64,000 bases of DNA from Microbacterium sp. BK668 (GCF_004362195.1 NZ_SNWG01000001.1:2790001-2854000), one strand, 5' to 3'. Shown: positions 48,753 to 57,716, counted from the stretch's first letter. Translations and numbers: made by a program. Notes: a model not told the origin generated them from the sequence alone.

Positions 48753-49562
48753 TCAGACGCGCGCACGCCGCAGGAGGCCGCGGGCGTGGCGGAGGACCGG
48801 CTCGTCCACCATGCGACCCTCGTAGCGGAAGACGCCCCGCTCTGCCTTCGCCGCGGTGAGCACTCCCTGCGCCCAGGCGATCTCCTCGGGCGAGGGCGAG
48901 TATGCCGCCCGGATGATCTCCACCTGGCTGGGGTGGATGCACGCGGTGGCCGCGAAACCGGATGCCGCGGCATCCGTCGCCTCGATCCGCAGCCGCTTCG
49001 TATCGGCGATGTCGAGGTGCACGGCGTCGATCGCCGCCTTGTGGCGCGCCCCGGCCGCCAGGAGCGTCCGGGCTCGGGCGTACCGCGCGATGTCGCGGTA
49101 GCGGCCGTTGGGCTTGCGGCTCGACGTGCCGCCGATGCTCGCCACCAGGTCTTCCGCGCCCCACATGAGGGCGATGACGCTGTCGAGCTCCGCGATCCGC
49201 TCGGCCTGCGAGAGGCCCTTCGCCGTCTCGAGCAGCGCGACCACGCGGAAGCGGGCGTCGATCTTCGCGATGCGCTTGGGCGACTCCGCCTTGGCGAGCA
49301 TGATCGTCCGGTAGTCGGTCTGCGACAGCGTCGCGAGGTCCGCGAGGAACTCGTCCGACACCTCGGGGTTCACCCGCACGATGACGCGGGAGGGGTCGAG
49401 CTCGGACTCGATGAGGTGACCGCGGGCGGCGGTCTTGTCCGCCGGCGCGACCGCATCCTCGAGGTCGAGGATGACGGCGTCGGCCCGTTGGAGCGCCTTG
49501 GCGTAGCGCTCCGGCCGGTCGGCAGGGCAGAACAGGATCGCCGGTCCCAGCTCGAACGTCAT
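48753..49562 (-). CDS. HpcH/HpaI (CitE-like) CoA ester lyase
   Basis: A 269-residue TIM-barrel lyase: PAILFCPADRPERYAKAL, DAVILDLEDAVAPADK with the metal-binding acidic residues, VRVNP, LLETAKGL and GFAATACIHPSQVEIIRAAYSP. It cleaves a hydroxyacyl-CoA into acetyl-CoA and an oxoacid. In mycobacteria the same order (citE-like, MaoC, acyl-CoA dehydrogenase beside bkdABC) serves leucine and itaconate catabolism, so citramalyl-CoA or a similar substrate is likely. ATGA overlap with MaoC. Confidence 0.9.
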   Translation of the reverse strand: MTFELGPAILFCPADRPERYAKALQRADAVILDLEDAVAPADKTAARGHLIESELDPSRVIVRVNPEVSDEFLADLATLSQTDYRTIMLAKAESPKRIAKIDARFRVVALLETAKGLSQAERIAELDSVIALMWGAEDLVASIGGTSSRKPNGRYRDIARYARARTLLAAGARHKAAIDAVHLDIADTKRLRIEATDAAASGFAATACIHPSQVEIIRAAYSPSPEEIAWAQGVLTAAKAERGVFRYEGRMVDEPVLRHARGLLRRARV

Positions 49563-50119
49563 TCCGCTGCCTCCCCGCCTGCGGCTCGCTCCGCGTGGTC
49601 GACGCCGTCGCGGCACCACAGGAGCGCGACGCGGGTCGCCGTCGCGACGACGACGCCCTCCTGGTTGCGGCCCGTGTGCCGCATCGTCACAATGCCCTGG
49701 CCCGGCCGCGAGCCCGATCGGCGCTTCTCGACGATCTCGGTCTCGGTGTACAGCGTGTCGCCGTGGAAGAGCGGGGCCGGGAAGGCGATGTCGGTCAGGC
49801 CGAGCTGCGCGACCAGCGTCCCCTGGGTGATCTGCGAGACGGATGCCCCCACCATGGTCGCGAGCGTCCACATCGAGTTCATGAGGCGCCTGCCGAAGGG
49901 CTGCGTCGCCGAGAACGCGGCGTCCAGGTGCAGCGCCTGGGTGTTCATCGTCAGGGACGAGAACAGGACGTTGTCCGCCTCGGTCGCCGTGCGCCCGGGC
50001 CGGTGCACGTACCGGACGCCGACCTCCAGCTCCTCGTAGTACAGCCCGCGCTGCAGCACCTCGGGGGCGCGGTGCTCACGCGTCTCGTCGAAGCCCGTCC
50101 CGTCGCCCACGCTCGCCAC
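49559..50119 (-). CDS. MaoC family dehydratase
   Basis: A 186-residue hot-dog-fold enzyme. YYEELEVGVRYVHRPGRTATEAD, then NTQALHLDAAFSATQPFGRRLMNSMWTLATMVG (the hydratase-2 motif region with catalytic His and Asp), and FPAPLFHGDTLYTETEIVEKRRS. It hydrates a 2-enoyl-CoA. The GTG start is 1 bp after the acyl-CoA dehydrogenase stop, so it forms a coupled operon with that gene and the CoA lyase; itaconyl- or methylcrotonyl-type CoA substrates are plausible. Confidence 0.9.
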   Translation of the reverse strand: MASVGDGTGFDETREHRAPEVLQRGLYYEELEVGVRYVHRPGRTATEADNVLFSSLTMNTQALHLDAAFSATQPFGRRLMNSMWTLATMVGASVSQITQGTLVAQLGLTDIAFPAPLFHGDTLYTETEIVEKRRSGSRPGQGIVTMRHTGRNQEGVVVATATRVALLWCRDGVDHAERAAGGEAAE

Positions 50120-50120
50120 G

Positions 50121-51275
50121 CTACCCGTCGAGGCCGAGCGCGCGCGAGATGACGAGGAGCTGCACCTCGCTGGTGCCCTCCCCGATCTCGAGGATCTTCG
50201 AGTCCCGGTAGTGGCGCGCGACGGAGTACTCGTTCATGAACCCGTTCCCGCCGAACACCTGCGTCGCGTCGCGGGCGTTGTCCATCGCGGCGTCGCTGGC
50301 CGTGAGCTTGGCGATCGCGGCTTCGGTCTTGAAGGGCCGGCCGGCGTCGCGCAGGCGCGCGGCGTGGTGCCACGCCAGGCGGGCGTTGTGCACTCGCGCC
50401 TGCATGCGGGCGATCGTGAACTGGATGCTCTGCCGTGTCGAGAGGGGCTCGCCGAACACCGTGCGCTTCTTGGCGTAGTCGACCGCCGCTTCGAGGCATC
50501 CTTCCGCCGCGCCCGTCGACAGCGCGGCGATGGCGATACGGCCCTCGTCGAGGATGTGCAGGAAGTTCGCGAAGCCGCGCCCCCGCGCGCCGAGGAGGTT
50601 CGCCTCGGGCACCCGCGCATCGACGAACGTCAGCGGGTGCGTGTCGGAGGCGTGCCAGCCGACCTTGTCGTAGGCGGGCTCCACCGTGAAGCCGGGCGTG
50701 CCGTTGGGCACGATGATCGTCGAGATCTCCTTGCGCCCGTCGCTCTCCCCGGTGACGGCGGTGACGGTGACGAAGCGCGTGATGTCGGTGCCCGAGTTGG
50801 TGATGAACTGCTTGGAGCCGTTGACGACCCACTCCCCGCCGTCCAGGCGCGCGGTCGTCCGCGTGGCCCCGGCATCCGATCCCGCCTCCGGCTCCGTGAG
50901 GCCGAAGCCGGCGAGCGCGCGCCCCGCGAGCAGATCGGGCAGGAGCTCCTGCTTCTGCGCGTCCGTGCCGAAACGGAACACCGGCATCGCGCCGAGGCTC
51001 ACGCCCGCTTCGAGCGTGATCGCGATGGACTGGTCCACCCGGCCGAGGCCCTCGATCGCCAGGCAGAGCGCGAAGTAGTCGCCGCCCTGCCCGCCGAGCT
51101 CTTCGGGGAACGGCAGTCCGAACAGCCCCAGCTCCCCCATCTGCGCCACGACGTCCAGCGGCAGGGTCTTCGTGCGGTCAGCCTCGTACGAGCGGGGCGC
51201 CACCACCTCGTCGGCGAACTCGCGGACGAGCTTGGCGAGCTCCCGCTCGTCCTCGGACAGGTCGTACTGATCCAT
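50121..51275 (-). CDS. Acyl-CoA dehydrogenase (isovaleryl/short-branched-chain type likely)
   Basis: A 384-residue FAD enzyme of standard length. ALAGFGLTEPEAGSDAGAT and WVVNGSKQFITNSG are the FAD and substrate signatures; the C-terminus has FGGNGFMNEYSVARHYRDSKI and EIGEGTSEVQ, where the Glu of GEGT is the usual catalytic base position. It oxidises an acyl-CoA to the 2-enoyl form. Context (TetR, MaoC, CoA lyase, bkdABC) points to branched-chain acyl-CoA from leucine; sequence alone does not prove isovaleryl-CoA. First gene of its operon. Confidence 0.9.
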   Translation of the reverse strand: MDQYDLSEDERELAKLVREFADEVVAPRSYEADRTKTLPLDVVAQMGELGLFGLPFPEELGGQGGDYFALCLAIEGLGRVDQSIAITLEAGVSLGAMPVFRFGTDAQKQELLPDLLAGRALAGFGLTEPEAGSDAGATRTTARLDGGEWVVNGSKQFITNSGTDITRFVTVTAVTGESDGRKEISTIIVPNGTPGFTVEPAYDKVGWHASDTHPLTFVDARVPEANLLGARGRGFANFLHILDEGRIAIAALSTGAAEGCLEAAVDYAKKRTVFGEPLSTRQSIQFTIARMQARVHNARLAWHHAARLRDAGRPFKTEAAIAKLTASDAAMDNARDATQVFGGNGFMNEYSVARHYRDSKILEIGEGTSEVQLLVISRALGLDG

Positions 51276-51322
51276 GGGTTCTCCGTGTCATCTGCGTCGA
51301 CGTCACGATCGCATCACATCCG

Positions 51323-51387
51323 TTGTCGTGACGCGCGCGGATTGGTTAGTGTTCACTAACTCGATCATCAGGTTAGCGAGGATTAAC
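51323..51387. promoter_or_regulatory. TetR promoter with two 16-bp operator-like dyads
   Basis: GTTAGTG-TT-CACTAAC (51345-51360) and GTTAGCG-AG-GATTAAC (51372-51387) lie 27 bp apart between the divergent acyl-CoA dehydrogenase and TetR genes. The first overlaps TAGTGT (51347-51352), a -10 for the TetR gene with TTGTCG (51323-51328) at 18-nt spacing; the second ends 4 bp before the TetR start. Repression of both directions by the TetR protein is inferred. Confidence 0.65.
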
Positions 51388-51391
51388 TGAA

Positions 51392-51988
51392 ATGACAAGC
51401 GGTCTGACCGAGCGCGACCGCGCGAAGGCCGATCGTCAGGCCGCCATCATCCACGAGGCCGCGCGCCTGTTCGCGGAGCGCGGGTTCAGCGGGGTGAGCC
51501 TGGAGGATCTGGGCGCCGCCGTCGGCGTGAGCGGTCCCGCCGTGTACCGGCATTTCGCCAACAAGCAGGCTCTGCTCGGGGCCATCCTCGTCGGCGTGAG
51601 CGAGCGGCTGCTCGCGGGCGGCCGGGAGGTCCTGGCCCGCACCGACGATCCGCGCGCGCAGCTGGAGGCGCTCGTCGCTTTCCACGTGGACTTCGCCCTG
51701 AGCGACGCCGATGTCATCCGGGTGCAGGACCGCGACCTCGCGAGCCTCCGCGACGACGACCGCAGCCGGGTACGCCGGCTGCAGCGCGAATACGTCGAGC
51801 TCTGGATGGCGGTGCTCGAGCGGCTGCACCCCGACCGGGCCGAGAGCGACCTGCGCGTGCGCGCCCACGCGTGCTTCGGCCTCATCAACTCGACGCCGCA
51901 CAGCATGCGCGGCGCCCGCCAGACCGCCTCCGACCGCGCGGTGCGGCCCGTCCTGGAATCCATGGCGATCGCCGCCCTCACCATCTGA
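51392..51988 (+). CDS. TetR/AcrR family transcriptional regulator
   Basis: A 198-residue repressor. The N-terminal HTH spans RQAAIIHEAARLFAERGFSG to GVSGPAVYRHFANKQALLG; the C-terminal 130 residues are the ligand domain (AFHVDFALSDADVIRVQDRDL, REYVELWMAVLERLHPD). It is divergent from the acyl-CoA dehydrogenase operon and presumably senses an acyl-CoA intermediate. Two dyads in the shared promoter region are candidate binding sites. Confidence 0.9.
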   Translation: MTSGLTERDRAKADRQAAIIHEAARLFAERGFSGVSLEDLGAAVGVSGPAVYRHFANKQALLGAILVGVSERLLAGGREVLARTDDPRAQLEALVAFHVDFALSDADVIRVQDRDLASLRDDDRSRVRRLQREYVELWMAVLERLHPDRAESDLRVRAHACFGLINSTPHSMRGARQTASDRAVRPVLESMAIAALTI

Positions 51989-51996
51989 CGTCGCAC

Positions 51997-52002
51997 TACG
52001 CT
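51997..52002 (+). promoter_or_regulatory. -10 (TACGCT) of the phosphoesterase gene, near-leaderless
   Basis: Hexamer 9 nt before the ATG at 52012. Confidence 0.4.
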
Positions 52003-52011
52003 GGTGCCACC

Positions 52012-53865
52012 ATGCCGAGGGACAGCGAGGACCACGGGGCACTTCCGGCCGGTGGCGCGGCGGCGCGTGGAGAGGATGCCGCGGCATCCGCGCGCCCGAA
52101 CACCGCTGCCGACGGCTCACCACGCGAGAGCGACCTCGCGAGCACGCGGCGCGACTTCCTCAAGTACGGCGGTCTCGCCGCGGCGGGCCTTCTCGTCGGC
52201 GGAGGCGTCGGAGCCGCCGCGGGAGCCTCGGTCGCGCACACCATCGGCTATCGCGAGGGCGCCGAGGACTACGGAGCGCTCGCACCCCGTCGTGAGCCGG
52301 GGTTCGATCACGTCGTCGTGCTGATGGGCGAGAACCGCTCGTTCGACAACCTGCTCGGCTGGCTCTACACCCCCGAGACCCTGCCGGCCGGTGAGACGTT
52401 CGACGGCCTCGCGTTCGGCGACTACTCCAACGTCGCCCCGGACGGCACGCGGATCGCCGCGCACGTGTACGCCGGGCCGACCGACATCGTCATGGGAGCG
52501 CCCAATCCCGACCCGGGCGAGGAGTTCCCGCACGTCAACACGCAGCTCTTCGGCACCGTGCTCCCGGCCGCCAATGCGACCAGTCAGATCGGCGACATGC
52601 AGCCGCCCTTCAATGCGCCCGCCGCGGGCGCCGACGCGAACATGAGCGGATTCCTCCGCGACTACGTCAACAATGTGACGCGGCTGCGCAAGGGGACTGC
52701 GCCGACGGACGACGAGGCGACCCAGATCATGGGCGGCTTCTCCCCCGAGCAGCTGCCTGTGCTGTCGACCCTCGCCCGCGAGTTCGCCGTCTTCGACGCG
52801 TGGTTCGCCGCAGTGCCGTCGCAGACGTACTGCAACCGCTCGTTCTTCCATGCGTCGACCTCGCACGGCTTCGTCACGAACAAGCACGGCGGCGGCTACG
52901 ACAAGTGGCTGGACGCCGAGCCGGCACCCACGATCCTCAACCGTCTGGAGGAGGCCGGGGTGTCGTGGAAGGTCTACTTTGACGAGCTGCAGCTCGTCTC
53001 GCTGACCGGCATCCTGCACGCCCCCGTGCTGGAGAAGTACTGGCGCACGAAGCACTTCGGGCACATGTCGGAGTTCTTCGAGGACGCCAGGAAGGGCGAC
53101 CTGCCCGCCTACGCCTTCATCGAGCCGCGCCTGGTGTACAACCACAACGACTTCCATCCGCCGTTCGGAGCGCTGCGCGAGAGCGACGTCGACGGCGAGG
53201 AGATCGTGGACTCGGCGGTCTCTGACGTGCGCGCGGGCGAGAAGCTCGTGGCCAGCGTGTACGAGGCAGTCAAGACGAGCGCGAGCCCCACGGGGTCGAA
53301 CGCCCTCAACACGCTGCTGCTCATCACCTTCGACGAGCACGGCGGCACGTACGATCACGTGCCGCCGCCCGCGGCCACTCCCCCGCACGTCGACGCACCG
53401 GTCGGCGAGATGGGCTTCGCCTTCGATCGCCTGGGCGTGCGCGTGCCGACGATCGCCGTGTCGGCGTATACGCGCCCGCACACGATCATCCACGACGAGC
53501 TTCATCACGGCGCCGTCATCGCGACGCTCGCGCGCCTGCACGGCCTGCGACCGCTCACGCGCCGTGATGCCGGCGCCAACGACCTCTTCCCGGTCGTCAA
53601 CCTCGACACGCCGCGCAGTCCCGACACGTGGCCCGTCGTACAGCCCATGTACGTTCCGACGAACCCGGCGGAGGACCAGCTGGCCGACCTCGCCGAGGGG
53701 CCCCACAGGCACAAGCCCCTCAGCCCGCCCGGGCGAGGGCTGCTCGGCCTCCTCCTCGCGCGCTACGGAAGCTCCGACGACAGCGGAGAGCCCGAGACGT
53801 ACGCCGAAGCGTATCGCGTGCTGCGCCGGCACGGTCTCGGGCTGTTCTACCCGAAGATCGAGTGA
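52012..53865 (+). CDS. Tat-exported alkaline-phosphatase-superfamily phosphoesterase (phospholipase C type)
   Basis: A 617-residue protein of the PF04185 phosphoesterase family. A Ser/Ala-rich N-terminus precedes the Tat signal STRRDFLKYGG and a hydrophobic Gly/Ala core (residues about 45-75). The catalytic domain starts with FDHVVVLMGENRSFDNLLGWLY, with Glu-Asn of the metal site, and continues with CNRSFFHASTSHG and LLLITFDEHGGTYDHVPPP. Such enzymes hydrolyse phospholipids or phosphate monoesters outside the cell. The export machinery TatA/TatC is encoded at 30266-31351. The start is set by TACGCT 9 nt upstream. Confidence 0.9.
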   Translation: MPRDSEDHGALPAGGAAARGEDAAASARPNTAADGSPRESDLASTRRDFLKYGGLAAAGLLVGGGVGAAAGASVAHTIGYREGAEDYGALAPRREPGFDHVVVLMGENRSFDNLLGWLYTPETLPAGETFDGLAFGDYSNVAPDGTRIAAHVYAGPTDIVMGAPNPDPGEEFPHVNTQLFGTVLPAANATSQIGDMQPPFNAPAAGADANMSGFLRDYVNNVTRLRKGTAPTDDEATQIMGGFSPEQLPVLSTLAREFAVFDAWFAAVPSQTYCNRSFFHASTSHGFVTNKHGGGYDKWLDAEPAPTILNRLEEAGVSWKVYFDELQLVSLTGILHAPVLEKYWRTKHFGHMSEFFEDARKGDLPAYAFIEPRLVYNHNDFHPPFGALRESDVDGEEIVDSAVSDVRAGEKLVASVYEAVKTSASPTGSNALNTLLLITFDEHGGTYDHVPPPAATPPHVDAPVGEMGFAFDRLGVRVPTIAVSAYTRPHTIIHDELHHGAVIATLARLHGLRPLTRRDAGANDLFPVVNLDTPRSPDTWPVVQPMYVPTNPAEDQLADLAEGPHRHKPLSPPGRGLLGLLLARYGSSDDSGEPETYAEAYRVLRRHGLGLFYPKIE

Positions 53866-53882
53866 GCCCGGACAGGTCCGGC

Positions 53883-53918
53883 GACGGATGCCCCGGCCTC
53901 CCGGCCGAGGCATCCGTC
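53883..53918. terminator. Bidirectional terminator between phosphoesterase and bkdC
   Basis: GACGGATGCC (53883-53892) pairs with GGCATCCGTC (53909-53918), with an inner GGCC/GGCC stem. The convergent stops are at 53865 and 53932. Confidence 0.8.
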
Positions 53919-53931
53919 ACTCCCTCTCCCG

Positions 53932-55341
53932 TCAGCGCAGCAGCATCGCCCGACCGGGCTCACGGAGGATCGAGCCCACATCGGCGAGGAAGCGCGACCC
54001 CTGCTCGCCGTCGACGAGGCGGTGATCGAACGAGAGCGCGAGCGTCATGACGTCGCGGAGCGCGATCTCACCGCGGTGCTCCCACGGCTGCCGGCGCACA
54101 GCGCCGAGCGCGAGGATGCCCGCCTCCCCAGGGTTGAGGATCGGGGTTCCCGCGTCGACGCCGAAGACGCCGACGTTCGTGATCGAGAAGGTGCCGCCCA
54201 TCATCTGAGCGGGCGCCGTCTTGCCCGACCGTGCGGTCGAGGCGAGCTCGCCGATCGCGTCGGCGAGCTCGACGAGGGTCATGGCGTCCGCGTCGCGGAT
54301 GTTCGGCACGACGAGGCCACGCGTCGTCGCCGCCGCGATCCCCAGGTTCACGTAGCCGCACTCGACGATCTCGCCGTGCTCCTCGTCCCACGCGGAGTTG
54401 AGCTCGGGCGTCCGCGCCAGGGCGAGACACACGGCCTTCGCCGCGACGGCGAGGATGCCGATGCGGTGGCCCTCGAGCGATCGGTCGGACTTCAGCGACG
54501 CGAGGAGCTCCGTCGTCGCGGTGACGTCGACGGTAAGGAAGGTCGTGACGTGCGGTGCCGTGAAGGCGCTGCGGACCATCGCCTCGGCGGTGTGCTTGCG
54601 GACACCGCGGATGGGTGTGCGACGCTCGCGCAGGCTCGGCTCGCCGGCCAGCGGTGCCGGCGAGGTCGGGACGGCCTCGACCGGCTCGGCAGCGGGAGCC
54701 ACCCTGCTCGCGGCGCCCACCCGCTCGGCGTAGGCCTCGACATCCCCGCGGGCGATGATCCCGCCCGCCCCGGTCGGCTCGACGAGCCCGAGGTCGATGC
54801 CGAGGTCCTTCGCGAGCTTGCGCACCGGCGGCGTCGACCTCGGACGCTCGAGCGGCACCGCGATCGTCTCGGTCGCATGCAGCACGTCGTGCGGCGCGGC
54901 CTCGAGTACGGCGGTGTCGGCGCGAGGAGCGGAGACGGATGCCGCGGCCGTCCGGGCGCGCCGCTGCGGCCGCCCCGATGCCTGCGGTGCGGCTCCGTAC
55001 CCCACGAGATTGGGCTGCGCCTTCTCCTCGGCCGGCGCTTCCGCACGCGCCTCGGCGGCGGGCGCGACGCTGTTGACGGCGGAGGACGTGCCGCCATCCT
55101 CGCCGGCGATGTCGAAGGCGATGAGCACGGAGCCGACGGCGATGATGTCGCCCGCCTCGGCGTGGAGCTTCGACACCACCCCGGCGTGCGGAGACGGCAG
55201 CTCGACGACGGCCTTGGCCGTCTCGACCTCCGCAATGGTCTGGTTGAGGGCGACGGTGTCGCCCTCTGCGACCATCCACTGCACGAGCTCGGCTTCGGGC
55301 AGACCCTCCCCGAGGTCGGGGAGGCGGAACTCCTCGATCAC
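53932..55341 (-). CDS. bkdC: Branched-chain 2-oxoacid dehydrogenase E2 (dihydrolipoyl acyltransferase)
   Basis: A 469-residue E2: lipoyl domain residues 1-75 with Lys43 in VETAKAVVE, an Ala/Pro linker, a peripheral subunit-binding domain (TPPVRKLAKDLGIDLGLVEP, about 170-207), and the catalytic domain from about 240 with SFDHRLVDG, where His440 is the active-site base. It transfers the branched acyl group to CoA. GTG start, 49 bp after the E1 beta stop. No E3 (lipoamide dehydrogenase) gene is adjacent, so a shared E3 must be used. Confidence 0.93.
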   Translation of the reverse strand: MIEEFRLPDLGEGLPEAELVQWMVAEGDTVALNQTIAEVETAKAVVELPSPHAGVVSKLHAEAGDIIAVGSVLIAFDIAGEDGGTSSAVNSVAPAAEARAEAPAEEKAQPNLVGYGAAPQASGRPQRRARTAAASVSAPRADTAVLEAAPHDVLHATETIAVPLERPRSTPPVRKLAKDLGIDLGLVEPTGAGGIIARGDVEAYAERVGAASRVAPAAEPVEAVPTSPAPLAGEPSLRERRTPIRGVRKHTAEAMVRSAFTAPHVTTFLTVDVTATTELLASLKSDRSLEGHRIGILAVAAKAVCLALARTPELNSAWDEEHGEIVECGYVNLGIAAATTRGLVVPNIRDADAMTLVELADAIGELASTARSGKTAPAQMMGGTFSITNVGVFGVDAGTPILNPGEAGILALGAVRRQPWEHRGEIALRDVMTLALSFDHRLVDGEQGSRFLADVGSILREPGRAMLLR

Positions 55342-55390
55342 GCGACCACTCCTTCCCGCGGCCGCCTTGCGGGCGAAGCGATTCCGCGCA

Positions 55391-56404
55391 TCAGGATTCC
55401 ACCAGCCCGCTCAGGCTGTTCGGCCGGTCCAGGACCCGGTCGACGCCGTCGAGGATCCGGTCGAGGTCGGGCAGATGGTGCTTCTCGAGCTTCGCCGGCG
55501 GATAGGGGATGTCGTGTCCCGTCACCCGCACGGGAGCGGCCTCCAGGTAGTTGAAGCACTTCTCCGTGATGCTCGCGATCAGCTCGGCGCCGACGCCCGC
55601 CTCGCGGGCGGCCTCGTGCGTCACGACGACCCGGCCCGTCTTGCGGACCGACGCCGTGACGGTGCGGTAGTCCACCGGCGAGATCGAGCGCAGGTCGATG
55701 ACCTCGATCGAGATGCCCTCGTCCTCGGCGGCGGTCGCAGCATCCATCGCGGTCGCGACCTGCGCGCCGTACGTGAGGAGTGTGACGTCCGAGCCCTCCC
55801 GGGCGATGCGGGCCAGGCCCATGGGCGGCGCGTCCGCGAGATCGGCGCCGAGGTCGACCTCGCCCTTGGAGTGGTACAGGCGCTTCGGCTCGAAGAAGAC
55901 GACGGGATCGTCGGACGCGATGGCCTGCCGCAGCATGATGTACGCATCCTGTGGGTTGGAGACGGCGACGACCCGCAGCCCCGACGTGTGCACGAAGTAG
56001 GCCTCGGGCGATTCGGAGTGGTGCTCGGCCGCGCCGACCCCGCCTGCCCACGGGATCCGGACGGTGATCGGCATCTTCACGTTGCCGCGGGTGCGGTAGT
56101 GGAGCTTGGCCACCTGGCAGACGATCTGGTCGAAGGCGGGGTACACGAAGCCGTCGAACTGGATCTCGACGACCGGCCGGTAGCCGCGGAAGGCGAGTCC
56201 GACCGCGGTGCCCATGATGCCGGCCTCGGCCAGCGGCGTGTCGACGATCCGCTGCGCGCCGAACTCGTCGAGCAGTCCGTCGGTGATGCGGAAGACGCCG
56301 CCGAGCCTGCCGATGTCCTCCCCCATGACCAGGACCTTGTCGTCGTCGGCCATCGCCCGGCGCAGGCCCTCGTTGATGGCCTTCGCCATCGTGAGCTGCG
56401 TCAT
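55391..56404 (-). CDS. bkdB: Branched-chain 2-oxoacid dehydrogenase E1 beta subunit
   Basis: A 337-residue transketolase-like subunit that with E1 alpha decarboxylates branched 2-oxoacids using thiamine diphosphate. VLVMGEDIGRLGGVFRITDGL, AGIMGTAVGLAFRG and QIVCQVAKLHYRT are the usual signatures. The ATG overlaps the E1 alpha stop as ATGA. Operon bkdABC on the minus strand. Confidence 0.94.
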   Translation of the reverse strand: MTQLTMAKAINEGLRRAMADDDKVLVMGEDIGRLGGVFRITDGLLDEFGAQRIVDTPLAEAGIMGTAVGLAFRGYRPVVEIQFDGFVYPAFDQIVCQVAKLHYRTRGNVKMPITVRIPWAGGVGAAEHHSESPEAYFVHTSGLRVVAVSNPQDAYIMLRQAIASDDPVVFFEPKRLYHSKGEVDLGADLADAPPMGLARIAREGSDVTLLTYGAQVATAMDAATAAEDEGISIEVIDLRSISPVDYRTVTASVRKTGRVVVTHEAAREAGVGAELIASITEKCFNYLEAAPVRVTGHDIPYPPAKLEKHHLPDLDRILDGVDRVLDRPNSLSGLVES

Positions 56405-57540
56405 CGCCGGGCCCCCGCTCCGGCGCCGGCCTCGGTCGGGGCGAAGCCGGACAGGTAGGCGGCGAAGTGCTCGCGCTGCTCGGCGAGACCCGAGTGGGGC
56501 TCTTCGAACACGTGGTCGAAGATGCCGATCGGCTCGCGGGAGACGGCGCCGAGCGCGGCGGCGCGCACGGCCGCGCCCAGCGCATCGGCGTCCGCGGCGA
56601 CCTGCTGCTGGAAGTCGTCGCCGAAGGCGTTCTGCGAGCGCAGCAGCGCCTCGACGCGGGCGATGGGGTCGCGGCGCCTCCAGCGCTCGACCTCTTCCTT
56701 CCGGCGGTAGCGCGTCGGGTCGTCGGACGTCGTGTGCGGGCCCATCCGATACGTCACGGCCTCGATGAAGGCCGGTCCCTTGCCGCTGCGTGCGTGATCA
56801 AGAGCCCACCGCATCGCCGCGAGGCTCGCGAGGACGTCGTTGCCGTCGATCCGCATGCTCGGGATGCCGAAGCCCGGGGCCCGGCCCGCGATGGGGAACT
56901 TCGCCTGGACCGTGACGGGTTCGGAGATGGCCCACTGATTGTTCGTGCACACGAACACGACCGGAGCCCGGAAGGAGGACGCGAAGACCATGGCCTCGTT
57001 CACGTCGCCCTGGCTCGAAGCGCCGTCGCCGAAGTACGCCGCGGCCACCTGGTCGGTGCCGTCGCGCTGGATGCCCATCGCGTAGCCGACCGCGTGAAGG
57101 CTCTGCGCCCCGATGATGATCTGGGGCGTCGCCGTGTTGATGTCGTACGGGTTGTAGGTCGAGTGCTCCTCGCCACGCCACGCGATGACGAAGTCGGCCG
57201 GCTTCGCGCCGCGCACGTGCTGCACCCCGATCTCCCGGTAGCTCGGGAAGGCGAAGTCGTCCGGGCGGAACGCGCGCGCCGTGCCGACCTGCACGCCCTC
57301 CTGGCCCTGGCAGGGCGCCCACAGACCGAGCTGGCCCTGGCGCTGGAGCGCGATTCCTTCGGTGTCGATCCGACGCACGAGCGTCATGTCGCGATAGAGC
57401 CCCTGGAGCGCAGTCGCGTCCACGTCCGCGACCCACCGCTCGAGCTCCGGATCGGCGACTCTCTCGCCGTCTTCGTTCACCAGACGTGCGACATCGTCGA
57501 TATCGGTCGCGGAATCCGTCTGGGGTGTGAGGGTGTGCAT
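56401..57540 (-). CDS. bkdA: Branched-chain 2-oxoacid dehydrogenase E1 alpha subunit
   Basis: A 379-residue subunit binding thiamine diphosphate through GDGASSQGDVNEAMVFA...NNQWAI. Substrate-side motifs RIDTEGIALQRQGQLGLWAPCQGQEG and the phosphorylation-loop-like YRMGPHTTSDDPTRYR are present. The ATG at 57540 is chosen because GAAGGG lies 9 nt upstream; three earlier in-frame ATGs include one directly abutting that site. The promoter is at 57621-57649. Confidence 0.93.
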   Translation of the reverse strand: MHTLTPQTDSATDIDDVARLVNEDGERVADPELERWVADVDATALQGLYRDMTLVRRIDTEGIALQRQGQLGLWAPCQGQEGVQVGTARAFRPDDFAFPSYREIGVQHVRGAKPADFVIAWRGEEHSTYNPYDINTATPQIIIGAQSLHAVGYAMGIQRDGTDQVAAAYFGDGASSQGDVNEAMVFASSFRAPVVFVCTNNQWAISEPVTVQAKFPIAGRAPGFGIPSMRIDGNDVLASLAAMRWALDHARSGKGPAFIEAVTYRMGPHTTSDDPTRYRRKEEVERWRRRDPIARVEALLRSQNAFGDDFQQQVAADADALGAAVRAAALGAVSREPIGIFDHVFEEPHSGLAEQREHFAAYLSGFAPTEAGAGAGARR

Positions 57541-57620
57541 CGTCGTCATCCCTTCGCGAGTCGACCCCCCTCGTGAGGCGGTCGTCATCGGAGCGCCGGC
57601 ATCGTCACCGGCTCAGGCTG

Positions 57621-57649
57621 AGCGTACGTCGATCTCGCACCTAGCTCAA
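57621..57649 (-). promoter_or_regulatory. Promoter of the bkdABC operon
   Basis: On the minus strand TTGAGC (57644-57649), 17-nt spacer, TACGCT (57621-57626), giving a leader of about 75 nt to bkdA. The divergent Lrp-type gene starts at 57717, so its product probably acts here. Confidence 0.6.
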
Positions 57650-57702
57650 GCATTCCAGAATCGCCTGAGCATGTTGACAAGCACCGCGGGGACCTACCGT
57701 GC

Positions 57703-57708
57703 TAATCT
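57703..57708 (+). promoter_or_regulatory. -10 (TAATCT) of the Lrp-type regulator, leaderless
   Basis: Hexamer 8 nt before the ATG at 57717. TTGACA at 57674-57679 is present but 23 nt away, too far for a standard -35. Confidence 0.4.
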
Positions 57709-57716
57709 TTCGCACT

